This document shows, one piece after another, positions 12,404 through 27,400 of a stretch of DNA of 64,000 nucleotides. The notes below the pieces were generated by a model. That model had not been told where the DNA came from. It was given only the letters and a program-made list of their open reading frames with translations, and did no database searches. The DNA is taken from NCBI RefSeq assembly GCF_964355755.1, contig NC_092675.1, positions 21,032,912-21,096,911 of the forward strand. Direction: 5' to 3'. The translations under genes were made by a program, and so were the position numbers. This stretch comes from Antedon mediterranea. Taxonomy: Eukaryota; Echinodermata; Crinoidea; Comatulida; Antedonidae. Within the stretch, counting starts at the first letter, position 1. The number at the start of each line of letters is the position of its first letter.

Positions 12404-15400
12404 TCAGTACTGGGTGACATCATCTTGTTTGGAAATCAATGCATCCAGAAGTTTCAGCTGCTTTTTCAAATGCTATAGAATAAAGACAAATTGTTTAATT
12501 GTTTAGTGTGAAAAAATTCATCATTCAAACCTATTCATAACATATAAGGTTTCAATTTATTTGAAACAAACACTTTCTGAACTCAGTGTATCTTTGCTAT
12601 TTGATTGCAAGTATGAAATTGTTGCATGCCAATTGACATGTTATAAAAAATGAAAGCTTTCTTTTAAAATTCATCTGTTGTCTGCATCTAGAAACATCAA
12701 ACCTGTGTCCAGGTAAGGAGTGAGCACTCATGTGCCAATATCTCCATATGCACAGAATTAATAAGCATGACATAGTTTGATCGACAGCAAATTAAAGGCT
12801 CCCTTAAGCTCCGTCTACAATATAAAATTAGTTGTTTGATGCCCAAATATGGAATTGATATGCCCAAATAGTAGTGATATGTCACATAAAGTTTGATAGT
12901 GTAGAAAGAGCTTTATATATCGACTGTAATAAAAAACTATGCAGTGATAGTGTATACATTTAATTTAAAGCCATATCTATTTGTGTATGCAATTACCTTG
13001 TATTGCTCATAATCTTCTCCCACTGGTGCCCAATCTTCCTTCATCAGCTTCCTTCCTTTCTCATGCACAAACATGTCTTCAAAATCTTTCAGTTTCTTAC
13101 GGAGTTGCTTTTTGTCTTGTCTTGCTTGCCGTTGTTTTGTAAGTAATTCATCCCTAGCAAAAAAAATTAATACATTTTGGGCTGTCATTAAAAACCATAT
13201 GACAGAATAGAGAATTACTTTCATACAATTGAGTGTTTCATGCTCATGCACTGTTTTCTAATAAAATAAATCCCTGTTTCTGAAACAACAATTGATTGGT
13301 TGTTATATCTGAACTCGGGTGGAAAAATGATGTTATTCTTATGCATAAACTTTAAAAGAAAAAGACTGCTAGGCTTAGAACATGTGTAGAGTAGTTTTTA
13401 AGATGGAATAAATAGCCTAAATGTATATACAAAGAAGATGTGTCCAAAAAACAAAAATGGTAGTCTATTTGTAAACCATCTGTACCTATTCAAATAAAAA
13501 CCTAATCATTTTCTCAACCAAACAGGATAGGTAGCACCATTATTAAGAGGAGAAACAACAAGAGGATATATATATTTTAACAGGGCTCCCTATTCAGCGG
13601 AAATCTCTAGGGTATATATATATCACTTTTATTCAATTCAATAAAATCTATATGTAACATCTCGTGGCTATAAGGCCAAATTGCTAGTTACAAACTGCAT
13701 TAAAATGGTACCTATCAAAATTAAACATGCACAGAGACATTAAAATGTAAAAAAAAAGAAAAACTGAATAAAAAGCGTCCAATTTGCAAGAGAATTCCTA
13801 ATCTTAATAACTTACAAGGAAGCTTGATGTAGTGTTAGATCTTGTTCCATTTTAACAGTTCCTAACAGACCTGGACTTGGAGATAGATCATCCAAACTCC
13901 TAGGACTTGAGAATGAGCTTGAATCGTCTGGAAGCTTTTGAGTTACAGTAAACAAACGATCCGAATAGTCATTTTGATTGGTGGAAGTCTGAAAAATAAA
14001 ACAGTTTGGTTATTCATTCATAATAATATATATGAATGATCAGTTCTACCAATTCCTAATTATTTAAAGACACAGTGTGTCATAGTGTTTTGTTAAACAT
14101 TTACTTACTGCTAACATAAAATAAATAAAAATATGCAAAAATTACAAAACATGCTTGATTCATACTTAATCAAAAGATTATACTACACTCACATGTGGAC
14201 GCATGTCAAAGTTCCAACACACCTAGGTCTATATAAACTAGCATTGACTGTCGCATGTGACACAATCAATGCAAACAAAATTGCTGTCATGCCTCGTGTG
14301 AACCAAGCTTAAACAATGGTCTGTCCACACTATCAAACTTTATGTGACAAAAAAATGTGATGTGCCCTATATATCGACACGACGATGTCATATCACTGCC
14401 ATATTTGGGCACATCACACTTTTTTGTCAAACTAGTTTGATAGTCTAGGCTTAAAAGGTTAGAATTAGTGTAAACTAACCAGTGAAGTTTTGCCAACAAA
14501 CTCTAATGTTTCTTCGCCTTCTTCTATAGTTTGCAAGTCACATGATGCTGCTCGAGGCTCATCTAATTTTCTTTCCTGCAAAAAGAAAATAAAAAATAAT
14601 AATCAACATTTCTACCAATTCCTAATTATTTAAAGACACATTGTGTCATAGTGTTTTGTTAAACATTAATGCTAACATAATGACACATAGTGTAACATAG
14701 TGTTTTGTTAAACATCTACTTAATGCTAACATAATGAAACATAGTGTTTTGTTAAACATCTACTTAATGCTAACATAATGACACATAGTGTAACATAGTG
14801 TTTTGTTAAACATCTACTTAATGCTAACATAATGACACATAGTTTGTCATAGTGTTTTGTTAAACATCTACTTAATGCTAACATAATGACACATAGTGTA
14901 ACTGACGCCCGTATTCTTAAACCGGACTTTAGTCGTAGTTCGAGCTAAAACTAAAAAAATGACGTCATTTTAATTCATAAACCGAACTTCAACTAAATCA
15001 CCGACTAAATCAGGCCAACCTCGACTAAATCGAGACGGATTTTGATCGATTTTTTTAGTCCTGGAGGGGGCAGACTAAATGGTCGACTAAATGGTTTTTA
15101 AACGATGTTTATAAAAAACGTAACAGTCATTGAGTTGTTATATTGGCCAGATATTGAAGAATGAAATATCTATATTTATATTAGCTTAATTAAATATACA
15201 TTGGTATAAATTATAATAATGAAAATCATCTTTATTTACAACTGTATACAAATTACATTATTTTCTTCGCGCAAGTCCGACGACTTGAGCTACGTCACGC
15301 CATAGCGACAATGGGAGATGCGGCAATTCACCACGCGATGGAATGTTTAGGGGGCCTAGCGCTTTCTTGTCACGCTATGAAGTGCGTGGTTCGTGGCGAT

Positions 15401-18400
15401 CATAGTTTGTTGGGGGCCTAGAAAATATAAAAGTTACCGTACCGCCATGGTTCCTAAATATATTTTTAAGATTTTATTTGTTGTTAATCAAATATAGTTC
15501 ACTGTTAAATTAATACTGATATTGTTCTAATAATTAACGATTAAAATTATTTTTCATGTATATAGTCCTGATGCGTAAAAAGTGTTGTAAGAAATGGAAA
15601 GTGATATCAATGCGCAAAATTTCTTCTGCTCCTCAATACTCTCTTGTCATTGGCCAATGTATAGCCTTTGTTACCCAGACGTGTGCAACTCGACTAAAAG
15701 CTCGACTTCATTAAGTCGAACTGCAAACTTCGACTACTTTGTTTTTGAATCGAATTTGAAGTAATAGCTCGAACTACGACTTTTCCAAGTCAAACTTCGA
15801 ACTACGACTAAAGTCCGGTTTAAGAATACGGGCGATAGTGTTTTGTTAAACATCTACTTAATGCTAACATAATGACACATAGTTTGTCATAGTGTTTTGT
15901 TAAACATCTACTTATTGCTAACATAATGACACATCGCGTGTGATAGTGTTTTGGTAAACGTTTACTTAATGCTAACATAATGACAGATAGTGTGGCATAG
16001 TGTTTTGTTAAACATCTACTAAATGCTAACATAATGACACATAGTGTGTCATAGTGTTTTGGTAAACATCTACTTAATGCTAACATAATGACACATAGTG
16101 TAACATAGTGTTTTGTAACATAATGACAAGTGTCATGTTTTTTTTCTTTGTCATCAACCAAATGCTAACTTACAAATCTTGCTATGATCTTCTTTATATT
16201 ACGATATCTGTCATACAATGGTCTCATTAGGTCCTTGTCTGCTTTGCTTTTCTAGGGAAAAAAAATGATAATGATCATAAACAAATGAATGCAAATATTA
16301 GGTGAAGTGTTTTTGACAAGTCAACACATAGTGTTTAGTGTCAGTTTGTATAGTTAAACATCTTTTCTACATGCACTTAAAATAATTCAAATTATTAAAT
16401 ATTGTTAAAAAACTCACTGGTCTGCCATAGTCACTTTCTAGCTGAAGTAATACTTTTTGGATTGCAACTTTTTCTTCTTGGACTTCTTCATATGTCATTG
16501 CCTAAAAACAAATAAAGAAAAAACAAATAAACTCCACTTTACCATTAACTGATATTAGATTATTAATATTATGGTTTAATGTTTCCACCTGACTACTCCC
16601 TAAAACCCAAAGAACTACCGCCCAGAACACCATTAACCCCTGTGGACAATAGTTATACAGAAGGGATAGCTGTACAGTTCAATCTCACCACACTGACGGC
16701 CTAGAAAATTGTATTGTGAAATTGCGTGGGGTACTTTTCAAAGTGGGAGGTAAGTAAGTAAGTAATATTTATTGCTTTCCAAATACAGTACAAATAAATA
16801 AAACAGTATAATGTAAATGAAATAAAAAGAGAAACATTAAATATAAAAATACAAGACTAGACAAGAAAATGAGCATGGAAAGCAGGGGATGGCCCTTTAA
16901 GCCCAGAGGCTTGTTTCCAAAGGGTCCCCAACATAATAAAATAATATTACTATAATTATACAAATATATGGATCTATTATTATTTTATACAGTATTACAA
17001 ATTAATTTAATTACATGTTAGATTTATGCCGAATTCTGATAATCATTATTATTACAAAAATATCTACTATTATTTACAAGAAAAGTCAATCATAATTTTA
17101 GGTCTATTTAGGTCTGCATATTTGTTAATAAAATGTAATAATGAAATTTAGCTATTTTCATAACAATTTAAATAATTTCCTAGTTCAGATGTTGGTTTAT
17201 TGTATACTCCACATTTCACAGATAGTACTCTAGAGGGTTTGTGTCAGCCGAATTATTAAGATTTGGTCCAGATTCTTTTATTCTTTCTAGCTCATATTCC
17301 ACAAAATCATCAAACAAACTCGGCCATGCTTCATTGTCATCGTAATTACTAAGATCTGATCCGATAACCTCTGTAAAATTCAAGAACATTTGCCAAGTAT
17401 CACGTGAAATTCCTCGCACGTCATTCTGTTGCAGAAAGTTACACCAGCGATCAAGTATCGGCGGTACGCGATTTGTAAAAACTAGACGCCATAATGGTAT
17501 TGCAATTTCTGTAGGTAGGGAGCGCTGTCCTCGATCAGATTCCAAGCCAAAGTTGAATGTATATCTGTATAAATCTTTAAATTTTGAGTCCTCCTCAACT
17601 TCTTTCTTCAACTCTACAAATTTGGACTTTAAACGTTCCATCGTATCAACCTTTAAAAGTTTAAATCCAGCGATAAATTCACTACGTGTGAATCGACACA
17701 TCATAGATGCATTAAATTTCCAAGCAATAATCAACATAATTATATTTTCTGGATCAACTATCAAGTCCTGACAAAATTTCTCCATCCCTTCAGAAAGAAT
17801 AGAGTCTTCCGGACCATCCTTATAAGTTTCAAACAAAAGGTTTATCCTAGCTTCGGAACATTCCAATTTTGGTATAGACGGGGGTTGTGTTTCAATGCCA
17901 TTACTAGTCCTTATATGTCCTGCTTTTTGCTTTTCGTGCCCATTGAACACACCGCCTTTCCATGCACGTGGGTCAAGCGACTCTTTTGGAATAATTGGTG
18001 CTGGGATAGATTTAGTCAGACTACGACGTTCGACTGTGTCCAGAGTTTGACCGTTGTTTCCATTTTGTCCATTTGTGCCAGTATCTGATGGCCTGCAACA
18101 AGATTGGCACTTTCCCATTGGTTTAACTGTCGTTAACAATTAGACGACAAACAGAAACAATTTTTCCACTAGCCTCTGATAGTTTTTTTTCTAAAAATCT
18201 TCTATATTTCCATAAAACATTTTACATAACAACAACAGCAACAAAGAAGAAAGACCCAACCGACACACAGAATAGACAAAAAGAACAGGGGGATATTTTC
18301 CAGGGAGTAGTTTGATAAAATCTACCAACCTGAAGATCATAAGTTCTATGACTCTCTTGCCGTTTCTTTTCCAGAGTATCTTGAGCTTTCTTTAGGGCGT

Positions 18401-21400
18401 CTACTTTACCTAATTCACCAATATTTTCTTCACTAAATAAGTTCCTATGTTCACTGGTTGGTCTACTATCTGTCTGATCCTCATTGTAATCATCATTTCT
18501 TGCATTTTCTTTAAGTTCTGTAAATTAGAAAAAGCAATGCTTATATTATCATTGCACGAATATAGTAAACATTCTCATGCTTCCAGATAAATATAAAGCT
18601 GTCTCTTCAAAACAAAAGGTAGTAAAAGGCATGCCTGTCAGCCTCAGATAAAGTATTAAACAATCTGTTCACCTGCTGGTGTTTGAATTACATGAACTAC
18701 TTATTTTATCCAAAACATAATCACAGTAAAAAATATGAAAGGATCAGGAAGACTTTGTAAATTTGGGTAAACTGAGCAATCACAAAATAAAAGAAATTGG
18801 ATTCTAAATCAGCTAGAGTATGTGGTTGTTAGCGCCTTCAGCACTTTTATTAGACATGTGTGCTATATTAATTATTATTATTAAGTCACAAATCCTTAAT
18901 AGGTAGTTTATTCCGAAAGATTTTCAATGTGAATTCTTACTTTTCATTTCTTTATTAGCACATTTTAAGTCAGTCATAATCTTTTTAATATCTGGATTAC
19001 TAGCTTTATCACTATGTGAAGGTTTGAAGCCGTTTTCTTCATAAAATTGTTCTTCAAAGCGTCGGATTTTTTTCTTCATTCCTCTGATTTTTTTGAGAAG
19101 CTGTTTTGTTTCTGCACTTTCACTACTGTCCACTCGCAAAGACCTATTTTAAGAGGAAAACATTATGATTATTTATTTCATGTTTTATTTTAAAATTAAA
19201 ACCATGTGTACATAAGTAAGAACAGATTGCGTGGTATGCACAATTTATGTGCAATCTTAAATCCAAACCCAATGGGATATGTTTAAAGAGTACAGTATTG
19301 TAAACATTAAGTATTTTAATCATATTATTACACATGCCACAAGCAAAAATCAAAACAAAATACCATTACAATTACAACCAAATCTCTCAAAACCGGTCAT
19401 CCACACTTCAATAAAATAGTTTAACAAAATTGTGGTTTTCGCAGAATCTGGTTTTGAGAGAGGTTGACCAAGGACTTAACACATTGACTGCCAAGGCATT
19501 TTCCGTAATTTCTGTCCCAGTGCCAAGTCCCGTTTACATATTAAATTACAGTTTGAAAGTGTAACATTTGGTCACAGACTATCATGATGTCATTCAAAAT
19601 ACGATGGCGGGAAAAACCGTTGAGACGTATAAATACGTCACTGGCAATGGTCCAACAATTTTATTGACTTTGCCAGGAACGTAAATATACGTCGGGGATT
19701 TTCCGCGCTAAAATCGGTCAAACCTATCATCGAGAGATAAAAACAGTAAACCACACTGAATCATTTCATCCTTTATTATTTTTATTTACTATTAGCGCAA
19801 TTTATGACATGTTTGAGATGATTATATTGAGTGTGAGGGCGCCATCGTATCAACCATATTCAATGCATGAGGAAATAAACACAAACAAACATATGACATT
19901 TATTTTTAGATTATCGTTTACGTACATCATTCATAAACTGCCATGCGATAATTCCTGTTCCAATCACCACTGCCAGCGATTCTACATACAATACAAAAGT
20001 GCTACGATTTTGACGTAGTATTACGTCTTGGCAAGTAGCGACACGCAATTTTTGACGTATAAATACGCCGTGGCAGTGAACGTGTTAAGCTCTGTCTGCA
20101 CTATCAAACTAGTTTGACAAAAAAAAGTGTGATGTGCTCAAATATGGTAGTGATAAGATATCATCATGTCCATATATGGGCACATCACATTTTATTGTCA
20201 CATAATGTTTGATAGACCTTTAACAAAAAAAGTATGATGTGCCCAAATATGGTAGTGATATGCCTAAATATGGTAGTGATATGACATCATCATGTCCATA
20301 TATGGGCACATCACATTTTTGTTTGATAATGTTTGATAGTGTAGACAGACCTTTAACAAAATAAACTTTGCAAGCAATACATACCCTTTAAGGTATGGTT
20401 GTGAGTTTGGTGGTGACGGTGGAACATCTGTATCCTCAGGAACACTAGAAAGCATAACGTTAGTTTTAGCAAACACATCACATAAATACATCATTACACC
20501 ATGCTATCAAGCATACAGTTACCATGTGAATAAGTGCTTGTTTGAATACAAGGTATTTCAAGATTAACAAATAGGCTTAGTTAATTAAACAGAGCACTAA
20601 ACTCAATGAGTTTCTGGACCTTTATTTTTGTATTTTATTTAACTCAAAAAAGTCATTCAATGATGTTCATGAGTAAACAATATACTGCCATGTGAAACCA
20701 TGCTAGGCTATTGTAGTTTCAAAATCAATCAATTAGCTCTTGTAGTAGTGGAAACACATGGCATGGCTTCAACTTAGGATGCTTATTATCAAAAAAAAAT
20801 ATTTTAATTGAACCATTATATTGGATAATAAAAGGAATCTGTATGTATATTAATTTCAGTTTTAGAAATCATTGTTTTCATATTAGTCAAATTATATCTT
20901 GGAAGAGGTGTATACTATACACTGTAGCAATATGCAAATCAACAAATAAAGAAGGAAAATGGGGCACTTATTCACATAGGTAATTGTACATTGTTATATA
21001 CATTCTATTAATCCAAACAAAAATACAAAGATCCTAAGTTTTCATGCTTTCATGAAATAAGTGTAAATATACACTAAATAAGTCTTAGCAAAAAAAAAAA
21101 AAAAAAACATAATGCATTTATAAAAATTATTGTATTGATACCGGTATATTTAAAATACAGAACTAAACTCAAAATTTAGTATGCTGTATGGCAGAGTATA
21201 ATCCCATATTCAAGAATAATCCCAATCCCACCCTCTAATTTAGGCTGAATTCAGACACAATACTTAATAGTAAATCTATTTAATGCAATCTGAGTATAGC
21301 TCTACCACCACTCTAATTTTGTACCTTAGCCCCATGGGACTATTCTCAGACATTCACGATATATACAACTAATTCCTCCTATATTATTTGATTGGTTGAT

Positions 21401-24400
21401 TTGAAATCAAGGTAATATAAATGGTTACCCAGAGGTTCTTTGCAACTTGCTGGAACGTGGTGATAGCAATGCTTCTCCTTCTGTTTTCAAATTCACTTTG
21501 GTTTTCCAAGACTGTACTGGCTCTATTATAACAGACAATCACAAATACTATGAATAATGCACACACTAATAAGATATTCTTTCATTTTGCATTTAATCAG
21601 TAGGGGCTGTAATCACATCTATGTAAAGATAAAATGTTGTATAATTTTAATCTATTAAAGATAGTACTGAATATCATAATTAAATAAAAATGTGTACAAA
21701 TGAAGATGAGAAAATTGCATCCTTTAAACATTTATTATCTACTGTTTAGTGTTTTTTTTTGTTTTTAAATAAAAGAAATAAATAATATAATAAGAACACT
21801 GTATAGGATCAAGTATAATCCCATGCTTTGGTAATCCCACCCACTAATTCAGGGTAAATTATAACATCACATTACTGATGTTAATGGCAAGTAATAGCTT
21901 AATGACAATAATAAAATACAAACATTTTACACCAGATAGACAAATACAGTAGAACACTATTAAAGGAACAACCCCAAAAAAGTGTGAACTGTGAAAAGGG
22001 GGCTGGATGTGTTAAAATTGCTTTTCGCTTGTTTCTCTTATTAAGGGTCTTTTACACCTGTTCCCACCCGGCGCCGGAAAATCCAATCGAACATCAATGT
22101 TTTGTTTTCATGTGGCTACACACATATCGATTGGTACATAGCCGAGTGGAGCATCGTGAAAACGAAACATTGATGATCAATTTGCCAGACTGGAACCGTG
22201 CCGGAACAGATGTGAAAGACCCTTTAGGGATGTCTCAAAGGAAGGATTGTACTTTAATTAATTCTTACCATTGCCATCAATGTGTTGATGCAGGCTCTCC
22301 AGATCAAGTGGTGGGATGTCAATCTTAAGCATTTGATTGAGTGCTACTCTATTGTGAATCTCATCTCCTTGCAGCCTCCAATTACTTTCCACTCCATTAT
22401 GGACCTGATCTCCTTGCAAACTCTGATTAGCCACCCCTTCACTATCGATCACATCTCCTTGTAGCCTCTCATTAGCTGTCACTCCATTCCAGTTCACATC
22501 TTCCAACATTTGATCAATAGCTTCACCATTATGATTCACATCTCCTTTATCAACCTCGTCTTCTCCTCTATTGAGTTCTTGTGCCGCCTCGAAAGACTGG
22601 CTTAGTTTACTCTCTTGGAAGGGAAGATGTTCCTGGTGAATGCTTTCTGGTTGGGTTTGGTCATTTGTATTACTTTTATTCAATCTATTTAAGGTAGTGA
22701 CATTAAAAATCAGTGACATTGACATTGTATACCAGCTGGTCCGACATTTTATATTAGATTTTTTATAATACTCATAAATGTATTTTTATACCTTTGTAGG
22801 TTTTTGCTATGCATTTTATTTGTGAAATAAAGTTTATATAATACAATCAAAATGAAATAAACTTTCAGCCCAGACTATTATATTTTATAACTTAATAAAA
22901 TAATAATTAATTTCAGACTAACCTTTGTTTGCTACTGGGTTGACGTCTGTTCTTTGGTGGAGTGACTCTTTTGGCAGTGAGCTATAAAATAAAATGTTGG
23001 AAGCCCACAAAGATGATTTACAGTAAAATATATTTCTAAATTTTCCCAGGAACCGACAAGCCCCAGCAACATCACTTGGTAATGGTAATATGCTTGATTT
23101 CTTAATAACTATTTCAAGAGGGCCCCTTGATTGTCAGCATACGCTGTTTAGGATCACCCTCTATAAATAAAGTGAAATAAAAAAAAAAAATAGACATTGA
23201 AGATACTGTAAAAGCCACCAATGTCATTAGGCTTTAAATACTTACAGATGATAGTACTTCAGTTTTTCTTGGGATAATTTCTAGTTCATCATCTTCATTG
23301 ATGCTGATATGTTTTCTAAATACGAAGAAAACATAACAAAATGTATGAGTGGGTAAATTAACAGTTTAACGGTTTGCATGGGACAAAAACACTAGGTTTG
23401 AGATATACCATATTTAAACTAGAAAGTCAAGACTCTAAAAAGACTCATGAAAGAGGACTATTTTTAAAAAACACAAGGATAAAAACATGCGATTGTCTGA
23501 TGAAAGTGTAATGTATAATGCAAGCTATTTCTCATGGCCATAACAAGTCTTAGGGATAATTTCCAATAGTCATTCCTCAAACCTTCTATTTGATGTCTTA
23601 ACTGGTAAACTGGAAGCCATCTCAATTGAATTCTTTTGTCTTCGTTTCGCTCTTGGACTCAGGTCAGATGACAATAAATCCTCTGGAATCACCAGGGAAG
23701 GTGTTGGACTACCATTGGTTCTCTGTAACAAAGAGTATGCAAATATTATCTCCTTCAGGTTTATGTTGACCAGACCTGAATCTGAAAGAATCACAACTTC
23801 ACTGAAATGAACAGTCAACTCTCCTAAACCGGACACCTTTCAGCGGGCCTGATATGTCTGGTTTACTACAAAGTATGGTATTTGGAATGTGTTTTAATGT
23901 TAAAAATGAATTTGGGATCGTTTGGAACTTGAGAAAAGTCTGGTTTTGGGGAGATTCCGTGTTTTCAGAGAGTTTTGGGAGATTTGACTGCAGTTGTGCA
24001 AGATTACAACAATGGAATGATTGTAACAAATCGTGGTTATCCATATCGTGAGCGCAATACAATTCAATGTTTTCGGTTTCATTTAGTTCTTTTCAGTTCC
24101 AGAAAAAGGTGGTGAGAGCAAGCATACTCACTTAAGAATTATTTTCAAAATTAAGACTAGACATTAACAGGAGAAAAAATTCCTGCAAAATAGGTCAGTA
24201 AAAACATACATGCCCAGTAATGCAAAGTCTATCTTTGGTGTCACAATGTACTGTATAACCTATAATCATACATTTCTGCTATAGTCATTATTTTCTCAGA
24301 ATAATATACTTCTAATGCTATTTAGGCATGGCGCTATCACTAAGGACATGTCCAAGTCTATTGAAAAGGTACAAAAGAGAGCATTGCGTATCATGCTAGG

Positions 24401-27400
24401 TAACAACTATTTGTGCTATGATCATGCATTGTCTGTTACTGGTTTACCTACTCTTGTTGAGAGAAGAAACAAACTTGTGTTGTCTTTCGGGGAAGGCTTA
24501 TTAAAATCCGAGCTGTTTAGAGAAATACTTCCCCCTCTTCATAAGCCAGCTCGGTCTCTCAGATTCAACCGCTTTCTAGAAGTACCTCATTGTAAAACCA
24601 GCAGACTTAGGTCGTCTCCAGTTCCCACCATGGTGGATATAATTAATAGGCACCACTAGCTCTTTTTTAGATATGTTATAAGTGAATGTTTTTTGGTTTT
24701 TTATTCATGTATGTTTTTAATTGTATGGTACGATATCTAATTTTATTAAGATGTTTCTATTTTTATAGCAATTTTAACTAATTTTTAGTCATTTGTAATA
24801 CATTTCATTTCAGTCCTTGACTGTCGTTTTGTAATATATTTTTATATACCGAATAAATAAAAAAAATTTAAAACTACTATGTTGATATTAATGTACACTC
24901 AAGATGTGGATGTTTGTTTACTGGCAAGAGATTAGAGTAACTATGCCAAAGCCAATATAACTTAAAAACATTTTTTGCTACAGTATATATATCAAGAAAA
25001 TAATAATAAAAAAATGTTTGTCTTATAAATAGCGCCAAATACTAATTTTTTTCGTGCTTTAAAAGATTAAAAAGTCCATGAAATATCCTAAAATAATTAA
25101 TTTGGAAGCTACACTTTCGAAACAGTGGCACACTTCTTGAATGAAGGTGCATCCAGGGTAAGTAAAATAAAAGTTAGAGAAAAAAATTGATTTTTAAATC
25201 ATTTTTTTAGGCCTATTCCAGTACAACCAAAAACAAGTTAGAGATAATGCAGAGGAACCTTGTCACCACTTCGTTTTCAAGTATTTTGAAACTCTCAAAT
25301 GAGAGCTCGCTAATGTAGAACTCATAACAGCTCAAATGAAAAATGCATCTAGTAGGTTAAAAGCACTGTTTGGTAGCAGTACTACAGTTTGTAGAAACAG
25401 GATTTGAATATAGAACTCTGACATTGGTAAGCAAGCATGTAAACCACCACGCTACATTGTCGCAACTTACCGGTTGTATCAGCATGCCAGCTCGTTCAAA
25501 TTGTTTAAATGCTGGCGAGTCTAGTAATAGTTTTGACTGCCTGTCTTCGGATATCCTATATATAAATGCAAAAGATTATTTACTATTAATAATTTTGAAT
25601 GTTAAACAATATTTGATGATTTTCTGACAGGCATAAAAAATAGGACTATTGTATATCTCTGTACCGTTATATATCTTGCTCAGCAGTGTAAAACAACAGT
25701 TATAAAAAGGTGGCCCCGGCAGATAGAGATGGTATTAAAATTGGTATTAAATAAAACCATATACGATTTTGAAATATGCAAAAACATGGTTACTATAAAC
25801 AGCAAGATACAATATGTCTTTTCCATTGAATTACGTTGTATTGTGTGACTTTAACTTAAATATAAAAACACTAAAATTTAAAATTACCTTTCAGATTCAT
25901 GTACATGTTGTTTTCTGTTTTCTTTACGTCTCTGAGGTCTTTGCGGAGCTGTTAAGAAAAATAAATTAATTTTCTCGACTATTAAATATTGATAGCCTAT
26001 TTAATAATAATCGAATGATTATATTAATCATGTTAATGTCAATAACATGGGTCACTTGTCAATTGAGATATAAGTAGGTTTAATAAAGATTTATACTTGT
26101 AAAAAATATGCTGGTCACTTGCAAAACTTATCCCATCTAATATATGTGCACAGTTAATAAAACACTAAAGACAACATATTATGATTGAGGAGGGTACTTT
26201 TGAAAACTTCAATCTCTTCTTTTTTAGTTTTGATTTACCTTTTGCTTATTTTAATATAGAATATAGGGATAATATTATAGGATATTTTATTTGTATCTCT
26301 GACAAAAAAATGTGATGTGCCATGGACTTTATGATGTCATATCACTACCTTATTTGGGCATAAACTAGTTTGATGATGTAGACAAAGCTTTATAAAGCTT
26401 AGTGATGAGTTGCAAAGCGATCAATGCGCCAAGTACCAATATCCATCGACTATAATGGGCTGATTGTAACCATTCATGCATGAAAGGATATTGTTCAGAT
26501 TACATGAGAAATTAACACGAGTTGGCTTACCATTTGACAATGTAATACACACAGCAAGTATCATACCCAGGTTATCCAATCAGTTATAAAAAGAAATTTA
26601 TCCTAACGCGGCATAAATGTTTAGCTTGGCAATGTAAAAGGGATTTTTTTTAAAACCGTAACTTACGACTGTCCAATAAAAAATCACTGTCTTGATTCTC
26701 CCCAAACAGATGATAACTGATCGTCTCACCAATAGTTTTTTCTACAAGTCTGTAAAATTATTTATATTCAGATAGTTAAGTCATTTAAGTATGAGCAATA
26801 AAAATTAATTATCAAAAACAATACTGTAAAATAATGTTGATTTGTGTCAATGGTTGTGTACCAAGATTGATAATGTTAATGTTATAGTATGTAATGTAAT
26901 ACTTTTTTTTTATTCCTTACAGAGAAAAACTCTGAACCATTTGTGACAACCTAGTATACTAAGACTAAAATTATGTCATGTTAATTCATTGTGTGTATAT
27001 GCAGGGAAATTGGGATGTACTTCCTGTTGTCATTCCTCAACCAACATCGGTTGTGGTCATAGGTCATCACAAATATGAAGGTGAAATAAATAATAACATG
27101 TGAAGATGAGAAAATCTTTGAGAGCGAAATAAACAAACTGAATCTCTTTTCTGCTTGACATGTAGCTGATTGGATAGTAACTCACTTTCCATGTTTAAAT
27201 TGTTCATCTCAAAAAATTATTCAAAACGAATACATACATATAGAATCAGATCATCATTGTTCCCATAATATTGTAAATAAAAAAAAAAGATTAATAAACA
27301 AATGCTCTTTATCTTAGTATAATTGGCTATAAACATTAATACTTACTCAGAGCAAGATATGTTAGTTACTGGTGTAGCGGTATTACTGGTACCAGTATCG

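Larger units (their letters stand above)
14050..16135. repeat. ~54-bp minisatellite in FAM13 introns, split by a transposon
   Basis: Unit: CATAGTGTTTTGTTAAACAT, CTACTTAATGCTAACATAAT, GACACATAGTGTAA. A single copy lies at ~14070-14120, a block at ~14620-14905 and another at ~15834-16135. The two blocks are one array interrupted by the TIR element at 14906-15834. The first unit of each part shares the flank CCAATTCCTAATTATTTAAA, showing a segmental duplication across exon 14480-14575. Confidence 0.9.

Noticed and set aside
13560-13680. Possible second LINE 3' tail (minus strand) around GGCCTTATAGCCACGAG
   Set aside because: Suggestive but too short and diverged to define an element or its ends.
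18119-18139. Seven-codon N-terminal extension of DCUN1D3
   Set aside because: The extension begins with TTG after an in-frame stop; the ATG at 18118 gives the expected myristoylation signal.
21384-21566. 60-codon minus ORF as the coding frame of the exon at 21429-21522
   Set aside because: The frame that joins both neighbouring FAM13 exons is a different one. It gives a FAM13-like EPVQSWK...EALLSPR segment, and only it keeps the phase and the 3099-nt total.
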